From positions 1-21,473 of IMG/VR virus record IMGVR_UViG_3300022743_000029: a stretch of 21,473 nt of DNA. The stretch is one strand, 5' to 3'. A program made the position numbers and the translations under genes. The stretch is from a virus. The notes under the pieces were generated by a model, which ran no database searches, was not told the DNA's origin, and was given only the letters and a program-made list of their open reading frames with translations. Within the stretch, counting starts at the first letter, position 1. Every line of letters starts with the position of its first letter. Of this stretch, positions 8,170 through 14,220 are shown in pieces.

Positions 8170-8630
8170 AAAGCCTCGCGCTCATCCAGCGCGGCCTTGA
8201 CCTGGTCACGCAGCCAGCGACGCTTCGGGTCGGTGTAGATCTGGCGGGCCACGTCGGCGCTGAATGGCACCGGCTTGCCGCCGATCACCAGGTTCTCCCA
8301 ACCCAGCGTGAAGGCCACCAGTTGGTCGGTCTCTTCCAGCTCGTCTTCTTCCGGGTCGCCCAGTTGCACTTTGCCGGTCTTCATCAGGCCGGCGCGCATG
8401 CGGCGCGCACGGTCGAAAGCAGCGCGCTTGCGAATGGCGTGCTCAGGGCCAGCCAAGACGAACTTGACCGGCGTCGGGGCACCCGTTGCGGGGTTCTTGA
8501 TCGTGACCGTGCCCGAGGTCACGTCTTCATAGTCGTCGATGTTGAAGACGCCCATGTCGGAGGCTTGGGCCAGCATCAGGTTTGCCACGTCGGTGGCGGT
8601 GACGGAAGACGTATCGGTAGCGATGTTCAT
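8145..8630 (-). CDS. Tail assembly chaperone (G-like)
   Basis: 161 residues, between tail tube and tape measure genes, the canonical place for the G chaperone that coats the tape measure before tail-tube assembly. The N-terminal half holds FNIDDYEDVTSGTVTIKNPA and a beta-type segment. The C-terminal half is helical and strongly charged (KRAAFDRARRMRAGLM, DPEEDELEE, DERE). It ends in QRSAAT at a TGA at 8145-8147. Ribosomes slipping at the TTTT at 8169-8172 would instead continue into the T frame, giving a product of about 279 residues. The start is ATG at 8628-8630 (MNIATDTSSV). The ribosome site is weak (GCGAGC) and lies next to one arm of a 9-bp inverted repeat, which may limit its translation. 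Confidence 0.8.
   Translation of the reverse strand: MNIATDTSSVTATDVANLMLAQASDMGVFNIDDYEDVTSGTVTIKNPATGAPTPVKFVLAGPEHAIRKRAAFDRARRMRAGLMKTGKVQLGDPEEDELEETDQLVAFTLGWENLVIGGKPVPFSADVARQIYTDPKRRWLRDQVKAALDEREAFIQRSAAT
8148..8181 (-). promoter_or_regulatory. Probable programmed -1 ribosomal frameshift window
   Basis: The -1 frame is closed by a TGA at 8182-8184 and the zero frame by a TGA at 8145-8147, so any switch must occur between them. The only slippery-looking run inside is GAG GCT TTT ATT on the minus strand, where tRNA-Phe on TTT (8169-8171) can re-pair with TTT at 8170-8172 after slipping one base. The next codon is then TAT. It is not a canonical X XXY YYZ heptamer, so efficiency may be low. 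No clear downstream pseudoknot was worked out. Confidence 0.6.
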
Positions 8631-8636
8631 GGTTTG

Positions 8637-8689
8637 CTCGCAGGTAGTGAAGAAAAATGCCCGTGCCCACGCCAGCCGCCACCTGCGAG
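8637..8689 (-). repeat. 9-bp inverted repeat just upstream of the tail chaperone start
   Basis: CTCGCAGGT at 8637-8645 and ACCTGCGAG at 8681-8689 are perfect inverse complements, separated by 35 bases. The arm nearest the chaperone gene ends six bases before its ATG and covers the place where a ribosome site should be. A translational control role is inferred. Confidence 0.5.
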
Positions 8690-8723
8690 GGAGGCGAACT
8701 GGCGCGGGTCGGTGCGGGGTGAA

Positions 8724-8747
8724 GCGGCTCCAGACGCCCGGAGCCGC
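8724..8747 (-). terminator. GC-rich hairpin after the tail tube gene
   Basis: Minus-strand GCGGCTCC and GGAGCCGC form a perfect 8-bp stem with an 8-base loop, starting about 10 bases after the tail tube stop. Only TTC follows, with no T tract. It is therefore more likely an attenuator or mRNA 3'-end stabiliser than a full terminator. It would lower chaperone and tape measure levels relative to tube protein. Confidence 0.5.
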
Positions 8748-8756
8748 AAGGAACCA

Positions 8757-9992
8757 TCAGGCCTGTGCGTCCTGAATGGAGATCGTGGTCTTCTCGGTGG
8801 CGACGCCCGTGCCGCCGTTGACGTTCAGCAGCGCCTGGAAGGGGAAGGTCTGCACCAGCCCGTTTTCGCCGTCGTTCTTGGCGGCCCCGCCCAGCTTCAG
8901 GCGGGGCACCACGAAGGCGATGAAGTCGGCCGCCGCCGTGTTGTCGGCCGTGAAGGCTGCAACCAGGTCAATTTCCGACTCGTTGACGAAGGCGTCGCGC
9001 ATCGTCGGGCCATCGAAATAGGCTGTGAACTGGCCGGTGACCACAACGCGACCAGGGAACAGGTTGGGCACGGTGTTGCTGCCCACGACCGGGTCACCGC
9101 TGAAGGTGGGGTCGATCTCCAGGCTCATGCCGGTGATCGTGGCCACAGCCACGCCGCCGACACGCACCACACCGTTGACCGAGGCCAGGGTGCCCGTGGT
9201 GGTCACGGTGGTGGGCGTGGTGTAGTACTGCGCTGTGGTGGCAACGCCGCCGCGCTTGGTGGCCGTGTCTGCCAGGTCTTGCCCCATCAGGTCAAAGTCC
9301 ACGGTGGCCATGCCCGTGGGCGGCAAGGCCACCGACACCTTGTCGATCTTGTTGCCCAGGAACAGTTCGGACTGCACCAGATCGCTGTACCAGTGCTCCA
9401 CGGCCACGCTCTTGTCGGTGTGGCCGGAGGTCGGCACAAAGGTCTTCTTGCCGGCCACGGCCACGGTGGCACCGGTCACCGGGCCTTCTGCGACCATGGC
9501 AGAGGCATTGAGCACGATGACGGTGGCAACCGTCGCCGTCAGCCCGGTGATCAGCAAGTTCTTGTTGATGTTGGCCGCGTTGAACGTGCCCACCGACAGG
9601 CGGATCACATCGCCCACCTTGAAGCCGTCGGTCAGGTAGCTGCCCGCAGCGCGCGTGAGCGTGTAGGGGCCGGTGCCGGCAATCGTGATGCCGGCACCGG
9701 CCGTGGATGCGCCAGCGGTGAAGTCGCGCTTGAAGGCTGCAGCGAAGAAGTCCGCATAGGTCTTGCAGCTCAGCTCACCGCTGATCTTGCCGGCCACGCG
9801 ACGCACGCCGTGGCGGTAGTCCGCCACCTGCAGGTCAGGGCGCAGCTCGTTGGACTGATAGGTGTCCTTGTTCAGATCCAGGGTGGACTGAACGCGGCGC
9901 AGTTGCTGGCCGCTGGCCTGGCCGGGGGCCGTGCCAAAGGTGGTTTCGATCTTGTACGCTACCTGCTTGAACAGGCCTGATGCGATGGGCAT
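8757..9992 (-). CDS. Major tail tube protein
   Basis: 411 residues starting MPIASGLFKQVAYKIETTFG, with AAGGAG about seven bases before the ATG. N-terminal features typical of tail tube proteins are KQVAYKIETTFGTAPG, RPDLQVADYRHGVRRVAGKI and SGELSCKTYADFF. The rest is Thr/Val/Gly-rich beta structure with DFDLMGQDL and, near the C-terminus, DGENGLVQTFPFQALLN. This protein stacks in rings around the tape measure to form the flexible non-contractile tail tube. It is larger than minimal tube proteins of about 200-250 residues, so it probably carries an extra surface domain in the middle (about 90-200, GFKVGDVIRLSVGTFN and following). The hairpin after its stop and its good ribosome site fit a highly expressed structural gene. 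Confidence 0.85.
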   Translation of the reverse strand: MPIASGLFKQVAYKIETTFGTAPGQASGQQLRRVQSTLDLNKDTYQSNELRPDLQVADYRHGVRRVAGKISGELSCKTYADFFAAAFKRDFTAGASTAGAGITIAGTGPYTLTRAAGSYLTDGFKVGDVIRLSVGTFNAANINKNLLITGLTATVATVIVLNASAMVAEGPVTGATVAVAGKKTFVPTSGHTDKSVAVEHWYSDLVQSELFLGNKIDKVSVALPPTGMATVDFDLMGQDLADTATKRGGVATTAQYYTTPTTVTTTGTLASVNGVVRVGGVAVATITGMSLEIDPTFSGDPVVGSNTVPNLFPGRVVVTGQFTAYFDGPTMRDAFVNESEIDLVAAFTADNTAAADFIAFVVPRLKLGGAAKNDGENGLVQTFPFQALLNVNGGTGVATEKTTISIQDAQA

Positions 9993-10014
9993 GTGATTGC
10001 TCCTTCAAAGTTGA

Positions 10015-10416
10015 TCACGGTTCAAAGTGGGTGACTCGAAAGTCAACCGTTTGCAGGTACACCTGCATGTCGTCGTCACGCTGGTCAGGGCCGACCAGGT
10101 CACGCATCACGCTGACCACACGCACACCGGCCACAGTGCCGCGATAGTGGTTGCACGCCTTGCGAACCTCTTCCAGCAGGGCCTTCTGTGCGGGGTAGTC
10201 CTTCGCCAGGACAGCCACCTGAATGCGGGACTGCACCAGGCCGAATTCGGCGGCGGCATCAATCGTTGGCGTCTCGACGGTGGACACATGACTGACCACC
10301 AGCACCGGGAACGCCACGCCTTGCGGCGCCTGCCCCGGGTACACACGGTCAGCCACCAGCGCGACCACGCCGGGAGCGGCCAACAGCAGCGCCCGGATTG
10401 CTTTTTCAGCGCGCAT
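10015..10416 (-). CDS. Tail terminator / tail completion protein (DUF3168-like)
   Basis: 133 residues starting MRAEKAIRALLLAAPGVVAL. This N-terminal helix, followed by ADRVYPGQAPQGVAFPVLVV and later QSRIQVAVLAKDYPAQKALL, is the pattern of the gp17/DUF3168 tail-terminator family. These form a hexameric ring that stops tube polymerisation and joins the tail to the head. Length matches the family's usual 120-150 residues. GGAGG lies upstream of the ATG at a suitable distance. It sits between the gp10-like gene and the tube gene, the standard order in HK97-like siphoviruses. Confidence 0.82.
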   Translation of the reverse strand: MRAEKAIRALLLAAPGVVALVADRVYPGQAPQGVAFPVLVVSHVSTVETPTIDAAAEFGLVQSRIQVAVLAKDYPAQKALLEEVRKACNHYRGTVAGVRVVSVMRDLVGPDQRDDDMQVYLQTVDFRVTHFEP

Positions 10417-10419
10417 GGG

Positions 10420-10914
10420 TCAACCCTCCGCGTCGGCGTCGGGCACGTTGACCCCCGCCTTCGTCAGGCGCTTGCGGATCTGCTCTGCGAACGCCTTGAC
10501 GGCCTGAGCCGCAGCCGAATCCAACGCCGGCCGCATGAACGGCTTGGAGGTGGCGCCCGGGTGGTTCACACCATCACGCATCAAGCCCGCAATGAACAGG
10601 CTCTTGGCGGAGCTGGCCTTGATGAAGTGGGCTGATGTGCCGAACTCGACCATCTGCGCATAGAAGGCCCCGCCCTTGCCGCGACCGCCCGCCTTGATGG
10701 TGGCAACCGGCTTGCCCTTGATCAGACGCACGCTCACGCGGATGCTGTCGCGCAGCTCACCAGACTTCACCGGCACCAGGCGCTTGGCCTCCGCCTCGAT
10801 CTGCTTGGCTCCCATGCGCAGCGCGCTGCGAACCACGTTGCGCTCCAGCTTGTCGGGCAACTGGCTCAGCGCACGCTCCAGCTCAGCCAACCCTTTGACT
10901 TTGACGTCAGGCAC
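10420..10914 (-). CDS. HK97 gp10-like neck/tail-completion protein
   Basis: 164 residues starting PDVKVKGLAELERALSQLPD after the initiator. The family pattern is clear: a first helix with LAELERAL, then RSALRMGAKQIEAEAKRLVP, VKSGELRDSIRVSV, a beta hairpin, and YAQMVEFGTSAHF followed by KPFMRPALDS. Members act at the head-tail junction or as tail completion factors. The start codon is GTG at 10912-10914 with GGAGG six bases upstream, and the first eight bases overlap the end of the head-closure gene. The C-terminus is longer and more charged than usual (KAFAEQIRKRLTKAG). Confidence 0.85.
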   Translation of the reverse strand: MPDVKVKGLAELERALSQLPDKLERNVVRSALRMGAKQIEAEAKRLVPVKSGELRDSIRVSVRLIKGKPVATIKAGGRGKGGAFYAQMVEFGTSAHFIKASSAKSLFIAGLMRDGVNHPGATSKPFMRPALDSAAAQAVKAFAEQIRKRLTKAGVNVPDADAEG

Positions 10915-11239
10915 TGTATTCCTCCGCTTGAATGGTCATGCCGATGCGTTTGCGCATATCGGCGACAGAGGTGATCTGCAGAAGCGTGCCGGTGGCGACA
11001 ACACGAATGCGCATGTCGCTGAGCACGCCCGGCAACCAGCGCAGCTTGATGAGCGAGCGACCGCGCAAGGTGCGCACACCGTTGATCACCTGCTCTACCG
11101 CATCCAGTTCTTGGACATCGGCATAGGCGTCCGCATGGGTCACCCAGGTGACCACTTCAGAGCCGAAGGCCGGGTCACGAGTGACGGACTTCTTTTCGAA
11201 GGTGATGCGCTCATTGAATTGACCAGCTCGCACAACCAC
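10907..11239 (-). CDS. Head closure / head-tail joining protein
   Basis: 110 residues. RAGQFNERITFEKKSVTRDP followed by GSEVVTWVTHADAYADVQEL matches the phage head-tail joining family (gpFII/gp16-like beta-barrel). These proteins plug the connector after DNA packaging and offer the surface to which the tail binds. Length is typical. Start codons are ambiguous: GTG at 11237-11239 or GTG at 11231-11233, two codons further in, which has the better spacing to GAGG. The true N-terminus may therefore be VRAGQF. Confidence 0.82.
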   Translation of the reverse strand: MVVRAGQFNERITFEKKSVTRDPAFGSEVVTWVTHADAYADVQELDAVEQVINGVRTLRGRSLIKLRWLPGVLSDMRIRVVATGTLLQITSVADMRKRIGMTIQAEEYSA

Positions 11240-11240
11240 C

Positions 11241-11921
11241 TCACACGAATGCGCTGACGCGGTACGGCGTCAGCAGGGAGCCAACAAAGGGCAGGTCCAC
11301 CAGTTGGCCGCGCTCCACCAGCAGCGCTTCCTCCCGGTGTTCGTACAGCGCGCCAATGCGCAGCTTCATCCAGGCCTTGATGCCGTCAGGCACCGACGCC
11401 GCCGTGGTGCCGTAGCCCGCCGTGAACAGCACTTCAACCGCGTTGGGTTGCTGCCGCGTGGACGGCCACTGCGTGCCGTAGGCGGGCAGGATGCGAGGCG
11501 GCTCACTGTGCGAATCGACCAGGTACAGCGCCGGGCTCAGCGTCTGCTGCACGCCGGCCGTGTCGATGTACTTGATGCTGTCGACCTGAATCAGAGAAGA
11601 CACCGGCAGCACGATGCCGCGACCGGTCTTGTCCGTCTGAAAGAGCTGCGACACGCCACCCAACCCGGCCAGCGAGTTGGACTGCCCCTGCCACATCTCC
11701 ATCAGCTTGCCGGCCATGGGGCTGGGGAAGCGATCGGCGACCGTCTTCCACTGCTGCGAGATGAACGCGCGGCGCGTGATGAACTCAGCATCCATGCGCG
11801 CCGCGACGATCAGCGAGGTGATCAGCGCGTCGTCATCGGTGATGGCCACGCGCAAGTGCGTCTTGGCTTCGGCCAGCGTCAGCGGCTCAACCGACGGGCC
11901 CGTGACAACGCGACTGGGCAT
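11241..11921 (-). CDS. Head-tail connector (gp6-like adaptor)
   Basis: 226 residues. The N-terminal helices, PLTLAEAKTHLRVAITDDDA then ITSLIVAARMDAEFITRRAF, are the hallmark of the phage gp6-like connector family, which binds beneath the portal as a dodecamer ring. The C-terminal helix segment (VPDGIKAWMKLRIGALYEHR) is also typical. The centre holds a beta insert of about 90 residues around QTLSPALYLVDSHSEPP, so the protein is about twice the length of the shortest members; longer ones of about 200 residues are common. AGGAGG lies seven bases before the ATG, inside an unusual palindrome. Confidence 0.85.
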   Translation of the reverse strand: MPSRVVTGPSVEPLTLAEAKTHLRVAITDDDALITSLIVAARMDAEFITRRAFISQQWKTVADRFPSPMAGKLMEMWQGQSNSLAGLGGVSQLFQTDKTGRGIVLPVSSLIQVDSIKYIDTAGVQQTLSPALYLVDSHSEPPRILPAYGTQWPSTRQQPNAVEVLFTAGYGTTAASVPDGIKAWMKLRIGALYEHREEALLVERGQLVDLPFVGSLLTPYRVSAFV

Positions 11922-11939
11922 GATCAGGCCTCCTGATCA
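11921..11939 (-). promoter_or_regulatory. Palindrome overlapping the connector ribosome binding site
   Basis: TGATCAGG, 3-base centre, CCTGATCA: perfect 8-bp arms. On the mRNA the AGGAGG Shine-Dalgarno of the connector gene falls in the 3' part of the first arm plus the loop, and the stop of the upstream small gene also lies inside. Ribosomes finishing the small gene would melt it, so translational coupling is plausible (inference). Confidence 0.55.
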
Positions 11940-12157
11940 GCCTTGGGCTTGTGCACGATGGCCGGTCCGGTCTCCGACTCGGCATAGGCAACCGCCTCCG
12001 GCTGGTCATCAGCCTCGCCCGCGTTCACCAGGCCAACGCCCAGCGCAGGCGGGTAGACCACAGCCTGGTTGGCCTTGTAGTGGACACCTTCAATGGTCTT
12101 GTCCACCAACATGCGGACGGTGACGGGATCGGTCGGGATTTCTTTCTTTGCTGCCAT
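11924..12157 (-). CDS. Small conserved-type phage protein between capsid and connector
   Basis: 77 residues, MAAKKEIPTDPVTVRMLVDK at the start. The core VRMLVDKTIEGVHYKANQAV then YPPALGVGLVNAGEAD follows a pattern I have often seen in short phage proteins in this position (beta strand, G-x-x-Y, hydrophobic, P-P-A, L-V-x-A-G-x-A). The last 25 residues are acidic and Ala-rich. Its function is not known to me. It may be a minor head component or an assembly aid. GGAG sits six to seven bases before the ATG. It lies after the capsid hairpin and is the first gene of the connector cluster. Confidence 0.65.
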   Translation of the reverse strand: MAAKKEIPTDPVTVRMLVDKTIEGVHYKANQAVVYPPALGVGLVNAGEADDQPEAVAYAESETGPAIVHKPKADQEA

Positions 12158-12169
12158 GCTTCACTCCAA

Positions 12170-12196
12170 AGCAAAGCAGGCGCACACGGCGCCTGC
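12170..12196 (-). terminator. Hairpin after the major capsid gene, weak terminator or attenuator
   Basis: On the minus strand GCAGGCGC, loop CGTGT, GCGCCTGC, a perfect 8-bp stem, followed by TTTGCTTTGG. The T tract is interrupted. It starts about 20 bases after the capsid stop and probably gives partial termination, or protects the capsid message from 3' decay. Confidence 0.6.
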
Positions 12197-12215
12197 GGTT
12201 GACGAAGACGCCAGA

Positions 12216-13487
12216 TCAGGTCGCGCTGTTCTGGTAGTACTTGACGGGGTTGGTGCCGGCATCGAGCAGGCGGCCGTCGGCGCGGGCAAACAGGAGGAAG
12301 GCCACCTGCAGCGCATCCGCATAGCGCTCGGTCAGGCGCATCACGGTGATGTCCTTGACCATGCGAATCTTGTATTTGTCCAGACGTCCGAACGCGATGG
12401 ACTTGGCGTTGGCAGCCATCTGCGCCACATCCTGATTCACCACCACGGTGTAGCCCATGATCTGGTCACCCATCGGGCCACCCAGGCCGTCATAGGCGGG
12501 CAGGTAGATGGGACGGCCCTGGTTGTCCTTGATCTTGCGAACAGCCTTCAGCGACTGGTCATGCATCATCATCGAGCAGCCCGACTTGCGGTAAGCCGGG
12601 TCAATCGAGTGCACCAGGTCAATCAGGTCTTCAAACACGATGCTGGTGGTCTGGCCGGTGGCGCCAACCTTGCCTGCAGTCGCGTCCAGCATGATGCCGC
12701 GCGGCTGACCGGTGCCGGTGCCGACGGTGGCGTGGGCATTCAGTGCACGGGCAATCGAATCCGACAGGCCGTTGACGATGAAGTCTTCGCCGAAGGCGCT
12801 GTCCTGCAGGAATTCGTACGACACCGGCAGGATGGGCGAACGGTAGGTGAAGGCACCCAGGTTGGCCACACCGAACGGCGTGCTGGAGTCCAGGCTGCCG
12901 GCCGCGTTTTCACCCACGATGGTGGCCACCACCGCCGTGTAGTTGAAGGACGGCATGGGCAGCGTGGCACCCGTGTCCGTGTAGATGATCTCGGAGGCAT
13001 CCATCATGCCGCCGTAGGCCTTCAGCGCCACTTCCAGTTTGGCGCGGAAGTCTTGAGGCACCGTGAAGCCGCCAGCGTTGCCGGTGCCCTGACCGAACGC
13101 GCGCAGTTCCTTCGCGTTGTTGCGGCGCTCCTGCATCATCGTGCGCTCTTCGCTCGACAGCTCGCCCATGCCGACGCGCAAGAAGCGGTCAAACACGCGG
13201 GTCTCGGTCAGCTCTTCGTAGCCGCCGCCGTTGCCCGGGGTGTGCTCGCCAGTGAAGCGAGGCGCACCACGCAGCTCCGATGGCACCGGGGCGCCAAGCT
13301 TGTCCAGCTTCTCGGCGCGCTTGATGTTGGCATCGATCTCTTCGAGACGCGCGTCCATCTTGTTCCAAGTGGAATCCTCGTCCGAGCTGAAGGCGCGCTC
13401 TTCCTTCTCGGCCTTCTCGTGCATGGCACGCATCTGGGTAACGAGCTCGCCGCGCTCGTCCTTCAGCTTCTGCAGATCCTTCTTCAT
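12216..13487 (-). CDS. Major capsid protein, HK97 fold
   Basis: 423 residues from the ATG at 13485-13487, which has AGGAG six bases upstream; an in-frame GTG two codons earlier abuts the ribosome site and is unlikely. The first 60 or so residues (KKDLQKLKDERGELVTQMRA and following) are a charged coiled coil, the delta scaffolding domain that the prohead protease removes. The linker around 70-125 leads to RAFGQGTGNAGGFTVPQDF, a typical beginning of the mature N-arm and E-loop region. Core segments are GATLPMPSFNYTAVVATIVG, SYEFLQDSAF, GTGTGQPRGIM, KIKDNQGRPIYLP and the C-terminal ADGRLLDAGTNPVKY. It builds the icosahedral shell. Whether it forms HK97-type crosslinks cannot be decided here. Confidence 0.95.
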   Translation of the reverse strand: MKKDLQKLKDERGELVTQMRAMHEKAEKEERAFSSDEDSTWNKMDARLEEIDANIKRAEKLDKLGAPVPSELRGAPRFTGEHTPGNGGGYEELTETRVFDRFLRVGMGELSSEERTMMQERRNNAKELRAFGQGTGNAGGFTVPQDFRAKLEVALKAYGGMMDASEIIYTDTGATLPMPSFNYTAVVATIVGENAAGSLDSSTPFGVANLGAFTYRSPILPVSYEFLQDSAFGEDFIVNGLSDSIARALNAHATVGTGTGQPRGIMLDATAGKVGATGQTTSIVFEDLIDLVHSIDPAYRKSGCSMMMHDQSLKAVRKIKDNQGRPIYLPAYDGLGGPMGDQIMGYTVVVNQDVAQMAANAKSIAFGRLDKYKIRMVKDITVMRLTERYADALQVAFLLFARADGRLLDAGTNPVKYYQNSAT

Positions 13488-13506
13488 GATCACTCCTGTT
13501 GATGGT

Positions 13507-13542
13507 GGCGGGGCGTGGTGGACCGGGCCGCACCGCCCCGCC
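13507..13542 (-). promoter_or_regulatory. GC-rich hairpin in the capsid mRNA leader
   Basis: GGCGGGGCG (13507-13515) and CGCCCCGCC (13534-13542) are perfect inverse complements with an 18-base loop. The structure lies about 10 bases upstream of the capsid AGGAG and downstream of the strong terminator. It may stabilise the 5' end of the capsid message. No -10/-35 promoter is visible between terminator and capsid gene. Confidence 0.45.
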
Positions 13543-13559
13543 GTGGGCGCGTTCCCGCG

Positions 13560-13587
13560 AAAAAAAAGCCCGCTGGGTTGCGGGCTT
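13560..13587 (-). terminator. Strong intrinsic terminator between protease and capsid
   Basis: Minus strand: AAGCCCGC, loop AACCCA, GCGGGCTT, immediately followed by T, giving a run of eight T overlapping the stem base. It is a classic rho-independent terminator placed inside the head operon, about 24 bases after the protease stop. Confidence 0.88.
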
Positions 13588-13610
13588 GGTGTTGGAATCG
13601 AAGGGGTGGC

Positions 13611-14219
13611 TCAGCCAATGAGCCTCAGGCGTCGGGAACGTGCCTCTGCCTGGCGGGCACGGGACATGGCCCCGCGTGCCTCATCGGCGCGGCCGGCCTT
13701 GTAGGCTTCCAGGCCGCGCATGCCCACCGTTGCGTCGGGATAGGCCGGATAGGTCACAGGTGAGACGTCGTACAGGCGGCACATCTTGGTGATCGTGCGG
13801 ATCACGATGCCGTCTTCGTTCTCGTCCCAGGTGTCGCCGTTGGGGGCCACACGAAACGCGAACGACGACTGCGTGACGTCACCACGCTCCACGCTCACCA
13901 CCAGGTCGCGGGCAGCTTGCGTGTCCGGCAGATCCACTTCGTAGTACAGGCCCGTGTCGTCCTGGCTGACGCGCAAGGTGCCTGAGGTGGTGCGCCCCAA
14001 CACGTGGTTGGCATCGTGGTTGAACAGGGCGCGCACGTCATCTTCCAGGCAGTCTGCGAAGGCGCCAGGGGCGATCTGCTCACGGAAGCCGTACATGGGC
14101 TCCGACAGGGTGTTGAACTTGGCGGCATAGCCGCGCAAGGTCACCGCCTTGGCCTCACCGTCAGCCTTGCGCAGCTCCACACGCCCGGCGCTTTGAATCC
14201 GGCGTTCGATGTCGTTCAT
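13611..14219 (-). CDS. Prohead protease, HK97 family (peptidase U35/S78)
   Basis: 202 residues from the ATG at 14217-14219 (MNDIERRIQS), placed one base after the portal stop (TGACATG) with GGAAGA upstream. It cleaves the scaffolding part of the capsid protein inside the procapsid, then degrades itself. Visible family motifs: TLRGYAAKFNTLSEPMYGF, GAFADCL, then ALFNHDANHVLGRT with the likely catalytic His at 68, and the nucleophile Ser in DVTQSSFAFRV at 118 or 119. Downstream, RLYDVSPVTYPAYPDATVG is also typical. The C-terminal tail is Arg-rich (RARQAEARSRRLRL), which may target it to the capsid interior. The reading frame is open further upstream inside the portal gene, but the motifs and the ribosome site support this start. 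Confidence 0.93.
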   Translation of the reverse strand: MNDIERRIQSAGRVELRKADGEAKAVTLRGYAAKFNTLSEPMYGFREQIAPGAFADCLEDDVRALFNHDANHVLGRTTSGTLRVSQDDTGLYYEVDLPDTQAARDLVVSVERGDVTQSSFAFRVAPNGDTWDENEDGIVIRTITKMCRLYDVSPVTYPAYPDATVGMRGLEAYKAGRADEARGAMSRARQAEARSRRLRLIG

Positions 14220-14220
14220 G

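Noticed and set aside
8088-9980. Plus-strand open frame of 630 codons opposite tail tube and chaperone genes
   Set aside because: His/Gly/Arg-rich composition, no recognisable motif, no ribosome site noted. The minus-strand genes explain the region.
12093-13502. Plus-strand open frame of 469 codons opposite the capsid gene
   Set aside because: Mirror image of the capsid coding sequence with a composition typical of an antisense frame.
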